64,000 bases of DNA from the NCBI GenBank assembly GCA_964020085.1, contig OZ026607.1, positions 10,450,132-10,514,131 of the forward strand, in the 5' to 3' direction. The translations under genes and the position numbers were made by a program. This document shows, piece after piece, positions 53,184-60,797 of the stretch (within the stretch, counting starts at the first letter, position 1; every line of letters starts with the position of its first letter). The notes under the pieces are model-generated. The model saw only the letters and a program-made list of their open reading frames with translations, was not told the DNA's origin and ran no database searches. This stretch comes from Micromussa lordhowensis. Taxonomy: Eukaryota > Cnidaria > Anthozoa > Scleractinia > Lobophylliidae.

Positions 53184-53363
53184 ACACCGTGTTCAACATG
53201 GTGTTCAACATGGTGTTCAACATGGTGTTCAACATGGTGTTCAACATGGTGTTCAACATGGTGTTCAACATGGTGTTCAACATGGTGTTCAACATGGTGT
53301 TCAACATGGTGTTAAACATGGTGTTCAACACGGTGTTCAACACGGTGTTCAACACGGTGTTAA
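53184..53363. repeat. 12-bp minisatellite in the divergent promoter region
   Basis: About 14 units of TGTTCAACATGG, with a few CACGG variants at the right. Each unit is close to palindromic (GTTCAACA). It occupies most of the space between ATPase and scaffold genes. Confidence 0.95.
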
Positions 53364-53406
53364 ACGTTGTTTTTTATTTTTATTTTTATGTAACATAATA
53401 GTATAA

Positions 53407-54397
53407 ATGAGTTTACTTAAATGGAAAGAATTTGCAAAAAGTAAAACTGAATTAGGGAATAAAATCAATTATATTCATGATTTAATCAAAAGATATAATA
53501 TTAGCCAGAAGACAAGCCAAAAGTCATTTGAGAAGGGATTTAAACCAGTGACAAGTAAACTAGATGATGTTGTTGTTAGTAATTTAACTTCAAGAATACC
53601 ACCTCAAAGTAGAAAGCAACCACCTAAAAAAGGTAAAGTTCCAGATTACGGCATTGATATTGAGGATGAAGTTGAAGACATGAATTTAGGTGATCTTTAT
53701 GATGAACAACCTATACCACCACAGCAAGATAAACAACTAGCACCAGAACCACCACAATATGAACCATTGTTGGAGGAGATTCCGGAAAAGTCGCCACCTG
53801 AATATGATTGTGATGAAGAAATTGATTATGGAATACTTGATGAAGATCTGGCGATGGAAAGGTTGAATGAATTAAGTCTATCAAAATATCAAGATCTTGA
53901 AGAAGTGTACAATGATCCGGAAATGGCAAGAAAAAATAAATTAATTTATTTTCAAATGACAAAAAAAAAAGCGGAAAAAGAGAGGAGAAGATTAAATGGT
54001 TCCAAAGCAAATGTCACAAAAAAATACTATAATGGGGAAATAAATGAAGCCACAAGGCAATTAAGAAACAAAAAGATAGACAATGATAGAGCTATATTGA
54101 CAGATTACATTAAATTCAATGAAAAAGTAATAAATGAAGGAATAAATAAAGACAGGTTCCGGGAACAGAGGCCGAGGAAGAAAACAGAGAGGTGGAAATG
54201 TCATGTTTTTCAACGATGTGAATCAGCTTCTCAAGAAATTAGAATTGATTATTGGTGAAGTTCTTGCAGGAAATACATCAATTACAATGAGAAATATGGG
54301 AGTCAATATATTGGACACATTATTGAGAATGTCAACAATCAATAGACCGCAATATAATAAATTGTATAATCAATACTTCAAATTAAAATTCATGTAA
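53407..54397 (+). CDS. Acidic scaffold-like protein, frame break near 54148
   Basis: MSLLKWKEFAKSKTELGNK, an acidic Pro-rich middle (EDEVEDMNLGDLYDEQP), a Lys-rich helix, then after a one-base shift near 54140-54155 the GSGNRGRG linker and the conserved C-terminal domain (NQLLKKLELIIGEVLAGN ... NRPQYNKLYNQYFK). Homologue of 7886-8977. The uninterrupted frame ends at 54258 and the C-terminal piece at 54397. The start follows ATAGTATAA. Confidence 0.72.
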
Positions 54398-54410
54398 ACG
54401 TATTATATAG

Positions 54411-55175
54411 ATGGATCGCGAGATAGTATTATCATCATACAGTGTCAAAGGCCAAGGAAACAACACTCCTCAGAATTTTACAACTAAATTCAACAGGCCC
54501 ATAATATTGGATAGCAATTACCAATATGCGGTTGGTCTAAACAAAATCATTAACATGTCATTCACATGGTTCAATGTGAATCCTTCGTATAAGAATCAAT
54601 TGATCAAGTACAGTTCTGATAGTGGTTCAACGTTTGAGGAAATCACTTTCCCAGCAGGAGTCTGGAATTATACAAAATTCAATACACACATCAAGGACAT
54701 AACAAAGATTGTCAAAGATGGTGCTAATGATAATGAGTATCCTATCACTCTTGAATTCAATGAAATAACATTCAGGGTCACTGTTATGTTAGCCAAAAAC
54801 TACCAACTTGATTTAACAGCAAGTAATTTCAATGAACTAATCGGGTTCAAAAAAGACGTTTTAAAAAATGAAATTAATACAGGATCAAATGTGCCCAATC
54901 TAAGTCAAGACACTGACATACTCAATATTCACTGTGACTTGATTAATGATTCACTTGTGGACGGTAAAGAAACAGACATCATTTATTCCTTTTCAACCAG
55001 TGTGCTTCGCCCTAGTTACTCTTTTACCATAGAACCACGTAGAGTCACATTTAATCCCATCAATAGTAATAATATAAGTAGCATCAGAGTGTATATTACT
55101 GACGGAAAAAGGAGATTGATTGATCTGAATGGAGCAGATGCGTCTTTTTCATTACTTCTGAAAAGGATGGAATAA
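54411..55175 (+). CDS. Minor capsid (penton-like) protein
   Basis: 254 aa, intact: DREIVLSSYSVKGQG, NFTTKFNRP, FTWFNVNPSY, PAGVWNYTKF, LSQDTDILNIHCDL, SSIRVYITDGKRR, ending LLLKRME. Single jelly-roll vertex protein of Polintons. It lies 13 bases after the scaffold gene, behind TATTATATAG. Confidence 0.85.
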   Translation: MDREIVLSSYSVKGQGNNTPQNFTTKFNRPIILDSNYQYAVGLNKIINMSFTWFNVNPSYKNQLIKYSSDSGSTFEEITFPAGVWNYTKFNTHIKDITKIVKDGANDNEYPITLEFNEITFRVTVMLAKNYQLDLTASNFNELIGFKKDVLKNEINTGSNVPNLSQDTDILNIHCDLINDSLVDGKETDIIYSFSTSVLRPSYSFTIEPRRVTFNPINSNNISSIRVYITDGKRRLIDLNGADASFSLLLKRME

Positions 55176-55194
55176 TATAACATATTATATATTA

Positions 55195-55572
55195 ATGATA
55201 CCATATGAATTCAAGAGGATTTATCATCCCAATTTCGGTAAATTTGTATACAAGCATAAAGGGTCGGGGATTATTGTTGATAATATTTTCAAACCAATGA
55301 GAAAACTTTTGTCAGTTGGCGTAAATAAGCTTGCCAAACCATTGGGTAAGAAGGCGTTGAAATCAGGTATTTCACATGCAGGTGAGAGGGCAGGAAAAAA
55401 GATAGCTGAGAAGTCAGGAGACTTGATAATGAAAAAGCTTGGAAATATGAGAATAGGGAATATGAGACAAAAAGTACTCAACCTACAAATTGAACGGACA
55501 CAGCAAGAAGAGAGTACAGATGCGATCATAAGCAGATTGATATCAGGATCAGGTGTGAAAAGAAGGCGTTGA
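55195..55572 (+). CDS. Small basic core-like protein
   Basis: 125 aa. YEFKRIYHPNFGKFVYKHKG, a Gly/Lys/Ala-rich middle (LGKKALKSGISHAGERAGKK), C-terminal DAIISRLISGSGVKRRR. Highly basic; likely packaged with the genome. Homologue of 6638-6996. The start follows CATATTATATATTA. Confidence 0.65.
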   Translation: MIPYEFKRIYHPNFGKFVYKHKGSGIIVDNIFKPMRKLLSVGVNKLAKPLGKKALKSGISHAGERAGKKIAEKSGDLIMKKLGNMRIGNMRQKVLNLQIERTQQEESTDAIISRLISGSGVKRRR

Positions 55573-55599
55573 GTAAAAATTATGTAATATAATTATAGA

Positions 55600-56886
55600 A
55601 TGTTCAGATCAGCTAAATATGTACAAAGATACAAAGATATGAGTTTGTTAGATTTCAACTGAATAATGTTATTATAGCTCCAGCAAATGGTCAACACCAA
55701 CAAAAAAATGGGTATAAGTTTGCGGTCAATGACAGGTCTGCAATATACGATTGGTACAATGCTTATTTTGAGGTACAATTCAAATTGAATAAATTGGATG
55801 GAACAGGTGGTTACGCTGCTGCCATCCACGATGATAATAGAGCAACAGTTATCAATGGAGCCCATTCATTAATCAATAAAATGACGATAAAGAATGCTGG
55901 TAAGATCGTATACGATACTAGTAATCTTCATAAAGTCGTCTTTGTCAAAAACCTCCTCCAATATAGTGATGATTTCAGTCGCTCAGTGGCCAAGAATAGT
56001 TTTTTGGTATCTAGACTCGGTTGACTCCACTGTTATTACTGATGGTAATGGTGATGAACTAGGTTATAAGACAAGACGAAGATTTACAGCAGCAGACAGT
56101 GATGTTAATGTAATCATACCTCTTAATCGTTATGGTTTCTTTGAAGTACTGGAGGATAAATTGTTAATACCAATGCAACTACAGTTTGAAATAAATTTAC
56201 AAAATGACAGAGAATTAATACACAAGTTAGCTGCGGCGGCAGATGGTAGAGTGGTAATTAATAGATTCTATTTGTGGGTTCCCAAAATGATACCAACAGA
56301 CAGTTTGTCTGAAAAGTTTTCCGAATCCTTTTTAACCGAAAAATATTGGACGTATAAAAGAGAATTGTATCAGGTTTCTGGAGAAAGACAAAGCAGTGGC
56401 TACTTTCAGATCTCGGCCAGTATTGATAATGTCGAATCCGTATTTGTATACCTACAACGATCCAAAACGGATAATCCAAATGAGAATCTGTTCATATTCG
56501 ACACTTTCAAACTTGACGTGGCTGATAATGCTAGCCATCTCACAACATGTAGATTGGAATATGGTAATGGAGTATTTTACCCAGAAACTGAATACGATAC
56601 AGAATCAAAAGTCAGGATCTTCAATGATTTGATGAAATTTGAAATGAGAAAGAATGATTTCAACACAGGAACACAGCTCAACCTGTCAAATTACAACTCC
56701 ATTTATTCTGTCTTATATTTTGATTTGTCGTACCAAGCAGAGAAAATCACAAGAGATCCAAAACAGTTGATCTTCAGGTATAAAATAAGTGCGAATAGTA
56801 CAGCTGCTTTTCAGGTCCACGCTATAGTTTTTTATAAAGAGGAAGTAGTCATCAAACCGATTGGAAATGAATTGGTTATAGTATAA
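55600..56886 (+). pseudogene. Major capsid protein (double jelly-roll), two frame breaks
   Basis: Starts MFRSAKYVQRYKD behind AATTATAGA. A one-base shift near 55640 leads to FVRFQLNN, and a second in the T6 run near 55998-56003 separates AKNSF from WYLDSVDST. From there it is open to 56886 (FSESFLTEKYWTYKREL ... CRLEYGNGVFYPE ... IGNELVIV). It supplies the hexon-like shell protein. Both breaks are single bases and could be sequencing errors; otherwise the gene is dead. Confidence 0.85.
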
Positions 56887-56955
56887 AAAGTATTGACCTT
56901 ATTTCATATATATTATATAATCGAAAAATTATATAACATGTATTATATACAACAA

Positions 56956-57755
56956 ATGACTCAGCTTTTTGAAATTAAAGTGAAACTATCAGAAAATCAG
57001 AAGAAGAATATCGGTGATGCTTACCGTAAAAGGGAAACAGTTGTAATCAGACTCACAAATGATTCTCTCAGTGGAAATGACACTTTATACGTTCCAGCGA
57101 TGATGAAGAAGAGATTGGAGAAGAATCGCAGAAAGAAGAAAAGTATGGATATTAAGCTTTCCAAGACCAATATCAGAAAACAAGTAGGTGGTAGTTTATT
57201 GACTTCTGCTCTAGCTCTCGCTCGTACATTCGGACCAACCATTGCGAAAACCTTGGGATTATCAGCTTTGGGAGGGTAAGCCAGTGAAGGCGCAAGCCAA
57301 ATTGTTAAGAAAATAGCTGGAAAAGGAGTACAGAAAGGAGGTTTCCTTATACCACAAAACAAAATTGACAAACTCATTGCAAACAAGCATCTTCTATCAG
57401 CAAAACAAAAGAAAGATATAATTGAAGCCCTTCAATCAGGTTCAGGTGTTGTTATAAAACCAACAAAAACGCAATCGGGTGGTTGTCTTGGTACTTTACT
57501 CGCCAGTATTGGGATTCCTATGATATTGAACGCTTTGACTGGAAAGGGCGCTCCCAAGATTGGACTTCCTCCACAAGGGAGAAGAGGAGCTCCGAGAATG
57601 GGTATGTATAATCCACCACCCTTTATTAGAACATGGGGCAAACAAGCTGGTATGGGAATTAAAAAAAGCCCACCAAAAAAAAGAAGGGAAAAGGTCTACT
57701 ATTAGGCCCAAACAGTCCATTAAATTCAATCCCACTCATAGGAGCAATACTGTAA
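56956..57755 (+). pseudogene. Conserved virion protein (homologue of 3189-3899), one stop and one -1 shift
   Basis: Start at 56956 (MTQLFEIKVKLSENQKK) by homology; an upstream ATG at 56938 is also in frame. A TAA at 57277-57279 sits where element A has sense codons (SALAGLASEG), and the frame continues to 57705. In the A8 run at 57675-57682 the -1 frame leads to GKGLLLGPNSP and IPLIGAIL, ending at 57755, the same tail as in the 2301-2537 protein. The A AAA AAA heptamer is in register there. The role may be like adenovirus protein VI, inferred from position before the protease. Confidence 0.6.
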
Positions 57756-57781
57756 AACCGAAATTCTATGAAGACATCCCG

Positions 57782-58213
57782 ATGAGCAATCATGATCTGA
57801 TAAAATGGTGTAGATATCTAAATATCCCAATCAATGATGTTTTGTCAAGAGATCAAAAAGGTCCACACAATCACAAACAGGCATTATTCATTTACAATCT
57901 TGAACCATCATACATGAGCGGAAGTCATTGGGTAACAACTTATGTGAAAGATAATGTCATCAATTATTTTGACAGCTTTGGCATGCCTCCATTTCAAGAA
58001 TTGGTAAATCATGCGAAAAGAAAGAATTTAACTTTACTTCACCAAAATAATCAGATTCAAAATATAAAAACAACCACATGTAGATACTTCTGTTTATACT
58101 TTTTGAATGAAATGAATAAAGGAAATTCATATTTTGATTTATTAAAAGTATTCAACATACATGACACAATCAAAAATGAAAGATTCATCAAACATTATTT
58201 TAAAAATATCTAA
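57782..58213 (+). CDS. Adenain-like cysteine protease
   Basis: The start at 57782 (MSNHDLIKWCRYL) is conservative; the frame is open back to 57560 and the segment KPKFYED just upstream is conserved with element A, so a longer N-terminus is likely. Catalytic His in MSGSHWVTTY, acidic residue in YFDSFGMPP, and Cys in TTTCRYFCLYF. The Gly after the nucleophile in element A (CGYFC) is Arg here, which may harm the active site. It would mature the capsid. Confidence 0.82.
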   Translation: MSNHDLIKWCRYLNIPINDVLSRDQKGPHNHKQALFIYNLEPSYMSGSHWVTTYVKDNVINYFDSFGMPPFQELVNHAKRKNLTLLHQNNQIQNIKTTTCRYFCLYFLNEMNKGNSYFDLLKVFNIHDTIKNERFIKHYFKNI

Positions 58214-58225
58214 CTTATATATATA

Positions 58226-58672
58226 ATGGTAAAATCATATTGTGTTAAACAGAAGAAACAAACTGAATGTGCCGAACCATCTGGCTACAAAAAAGCAAAG
58301 AATGGGAGGTTGATGTTTTTTTGCATATGTGCTGAATGTGGGATAACAAAGACTAAATTCGTCAAATCTCAATCAACAGGTGGAGGTAATGTGTTAAGCA
58401 AGCCAACCAAACCATATTGCGGAATAAATAAGGTTCCCAAAGGTAAACACCGTGGAAATGAAATGGAGTGTATTACGCAAAATCAAATCAGACAATACGG
58501 GATTGATAACATTGATAAAAGTCTCATTAACAACGTTAAAACTTTCAGGAAAAACATGAAGATTAAACCAAATACAGCAAAGTCTATCAAAAGGTCAGAA
58601 GAAATATTAAAAAAAATAGAGGAACTAACAAAACAACAAATAGAAGAACTAACAAAACAACAGGGAAACTAA
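58226..58672 (+). CDS. DUF5679-like zinc-ribbon protein with CG-KGKHRG domain
   Basis: 148 aa. N-terminal domain YCVKQKKQTEC ... CICAECGITKTKF as in element A, then a second small domain (YCGINKVPKGKHRGN, TQNQIRQYG) and a Lys/Glu helix with a repeat (IEELTKQQ twice). The PLA2 frame opens in its 3' part in the -1 frame. An A AAA AAA heptamer at 58609-58615 is in register. In element A the same two domains are one ORF. The start follows CTTATATATATA. Confidence 0.7.
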   Translation: MVKSYCVKQKKQTECAEPSGYKKAKNGRLMFFCICAECGITKTKFVKSQSTGGGNVLSKPTKPYCGINKVPKGKHRGNEMECITQNQIRQYGIDNIDKSLINNVKTFRKNMKIKPNTAKSIKRSEEILKKIEELTKQQIEELTKQQGN

Positions 58673-58674
58673 TT

Positions 58675-59316
58675 GAGCCCTCACAAGCTGGGGGCAGTTT
58701 GTTTGATATTCATGATAGTCATTCTCTTAGTGAGATTGCTTTGAAAGGTTTGGCCAATTCTGGGGCTTACCTTGCTCGAAAGGGTGTTGCAAAAGCTATC
58801 AAATCAGATTATACAAAGAAGAAGATAAAAAATGTTGCAAATAAGTATCTTGATCAAGTCCTTGACAGTTTCGCATCAAATATATCACCGACTGGTGGTG
58901 CAATAGATATACATAAAGCCATTTTAAAAGTTGCACCAAAGAAAGGTTTTGTGATTCCTGGACATAAATATACAGGTCCTGGAAATCCTCTTGAAGAGCA
59001 AGTGAGGTATGATCCCAATACTGGTAAAATACTTGAGATATATCAACAACCAACTGGTAGAACAGATGCAGTAAGTATGCAGCATGATGTTGATTACTCA
59101 GTTTGTGGAAACAAACCAAAAAGTAACCAAGTAAAATGTAAGAATGATGCAGATCGTAAAATGGTTAAGGCTCTTGATGCTATTCCTTGGAAAGAAAGAC
59201 AATGGGGACATACAATAGCTTGCAATGCTATAGCAACTAAGTCAAAATTAGGTATGGGTGCTAAGTCAAAAAACGTAAAAAGCCGCCGAGTGAAGAAAAC
59301 TGGCAAGAAAAATTAG
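58675..59316 (+). CDS. Phospholipase A2 protein (parvovirus VP1-type)
   Basis: The PLA2 has an intact calcium loop (KYTGPGNPLEEQ) and catalytic pair (MQHDVDYSVC), followed by KMVKALDAIPWKERQWGH and a basic tail. No ATG occurs in this frame before the catalytic motif, so it is probably reached from the DUF5679 gene by a -1 shift, or one base was lost in the A8 run at 58609-58616. The 3' end contains the A AAA AAC site leading to the integrase. It is presumably a virion enzyme for membrane breach. Confidence 0.8.
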   Translation, partial: EPSQAGGSLFDIHDSHSLSEIALKGLANSGAYLARKGVAKAIKSDYTKKKIKNVANKYLDQVLDSFASNISPTGGAIDIHKAILKVAPKKGFVIPGHKYTGPGNPLEEQVRYDPNTGKILEIYQQPTGRTDAVSMQHDVDYSVCGNKPKSNQVKCKNDADRKMVKALDAIPWKERQWGHTIACNAIATKSKLGMGAKSKNVKSRRVKKTGKKN

Positions 59317-59361
59317 CTGATGAATTACATACACCCATAAAACGTAATTTCACTCGGCGGC
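59268..59361 (+). promoter_or_regulatory. Predicted -1 ribosomal frameshift signal, PLA2 to integrase
   Basis: Slippery heptamer A AAA AAC at 59268-59274 exactly in the PLA2 register (TCA AAA AAC), a 7-base spacer, then a perfect 13-bp stem: GCCGCCGAGTGAA at 59282-59294 with TTCACTCGGCGGC at 59349-59361 around a 54-base loop. The stem is strikingly GC-rich for this element. The -1 frame is the integrase frame; the PLA2 stop (59314-59316) lies in the loop. Confidence 0.75.
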
Positions 59362-60233
59362 GTGTAATCACAAATCATATTGATGAAATATGGGCAAGTG
59401 ATCTAGTTGAAATGCAACAGTTCAGTAAATGGAATAAAGGTTACCGATATCTTCTAATGATTATTGATGTTTTCAGTAAATACGGTTGGATTGTACCATT
59501 GAAGGATAAGAAAGGTGAATCTGTTGCTGAAGCATTTAAAACAACATTAAACGAAGGTAGAAAACCACAGTATTTATGGGTTGATAAAGGTAAAGAATAT
59601 TACAACAAACATGTGAAAGACCTATTAGAGAAAAATGGGATACATATGTACTCAACTGAGAATGAAGAGAAGTCATCAGTGGTTGAAAGATGGAATAGAA
59701 CGATTAAATCCAAAATGTGGAAACAGTTCACAGTTCAAGGTAATACAATGTATCTCGATATGTTACCTAAAATATTGAAACAGTATAATAATACCAAACA
59801 TTCAAGCATCAAAATGACACCCACAGAAGCATCCAATAAGAAGAATGAAGGAACTGTTTACTTCAATCTATATGGTGATATGGAAATATCAAAGCAGAAG
59901 CCAAAATTTAAAATAGGTGATAAGGTCCGAATATCTAAATACAAACGGAATGTTTTTGATAAGGGTTATACACCAAATTGGACTGAAGAGGTTTTCACAA
60001 TTGATAAGATCCAATACACTAATCCAATCACATACAAAATAAAAGATCTCAACGACGAAACAATAGAAGGGAGTTTCTATGAACCTGAATGATTAAAAGC
60101 CAAGCAGGATGTTTTTCGCATTGATAAGGTCATTCGAAGGGATTACAAAAAGAAACAAACTTTAGTTAAATGGAAGGGATATAGTGATGATTTTAACAGT
60201 TGGATTACAATGAAGGATTTAAACGCACTATAA
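59268..60233 (+). CDS. Polinton integrase with chromodomain, internal TGA before the chromodomain
   Basis: Catalytic Asp in IWASDLVEM, Asp in LWVDKGKEYYN, Glu in VERWNRT, beta-barrel around GDKVRISKYK and YTPNWTEEVF. A TGA at 60090-60092 follows FYEPE; the frame then continues to a chromodomain (VFRIDKVIRR, LVKWKGYSDDFNSW) ending at 60233. In element A the same place is a sense codon, so this is probably a point mutation. The first in-frame ATG (59412) is downstream of the first catalytic Asp. Translation therefore most likely enters by frameshift from PLA2. Confidence 0.85.
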
Positions 60234-60261
60234 GATACTTAAAAATAAAATAATATATAGT
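60221..60261 (+). repeat. 41-bp direct repeat, copy 1
   Basis: AAACGCACTATAAGATACTT and the AT-rich stretch after it are identical to 60746-60786. Copy 1 contains the last integrase codons and the start context of the zinc-finger gene. Confidence 0.95.
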
Positions 60262-60274
60262 AATCATATACAGA

Positions 60275-60592
60275 ATGGGAAGACTAAGAAAATATTTCAC
60301 TGAAGAAGAAAGAAATGAAGCTAATAGACCAACCAAGACCAAGTATTTGTTAAACAAAGTATGGATATGTCATGAATGTGGTGATCGTAATTACACAATG
60401 GCTGGAAAATGGAATCATCTCAAAACAAAGAAACATAAAAGAAATGAAGAAAACATAATTCTTACACCATCAGGATTGATTGATGATAAAAAACAAGAAC
60501 CATCAGACTTGATTGATGATAAAAAACAAGAACCATCAGACTTGATTGATGATAAAAAACAAGAACCACCACCATCACTAAGTATTGGTTAA
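60275..60592 (+). CDS. Small C2H2 zinc-finger protein
   Basis: 105 aa. One finger (WICHECGDRNY ... KWNHLKTKKHKRN), a basic N-terminus, and a C-terminal triple repeat of LIDDKKQEPSD. It is flanked by a 41-bp direct repeat. A remnant of the same protein is at 330-450 in element A. A DNA- or RNA-binding regulator is plausible. Confidence 0.7.
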   Translation: MGRLRKYFTEEERNEANRPTKTKYLLNKVWICHECGDRNYTMAGKWNHLKTKKHKRNEENIILTPSGLIDDKKQEPSDLIDDKKQEPSDLIDDKKQEPPPSLSIG

Positions 60593-60797
60593 TACATTTA
60601 TGTTAACCCATACGATCCACTCACAAGAAAACTCATAAAACAATTAAATTGTAATATCATAATTTAAAAGAAAAATACATAGTTCATGCTTTTCACACTG
60701 TTTATAGGTAGCCAAAAATTTATTGTTTCTGGCTATTGAAATTTCAAACGCACTATAAGATACTTAAAAATAAAATAATATATAGTTATAATATAGA
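60593..60797 (+). promoter_or_regulatory. Spacer with duplicated promoter segment before the polymerase gene
   Basis: It contains the second 41-bp repeat (60746-60786) with TAATATATAGT just before the polymerase ATG. The rest is AT-rich without ORF. Confidence 0.5.
60746..60786 (+). repeat. 41-bp direct repeat, copy 2
   Basis: Identical to 60221-60261; places the same TATA-like sequence 11 bases before the polymerase ATG. Confidence 0.95.

Noticed and set aside
53124..53398. ORFs reading STWC or FNMV repeats
   Set aside because: Translations of the 12-bp minisatellite.
57021..57386. 121-aa minus-strand ORF
   Set aside because: Antisense shadow of the conserved virion protein gene.
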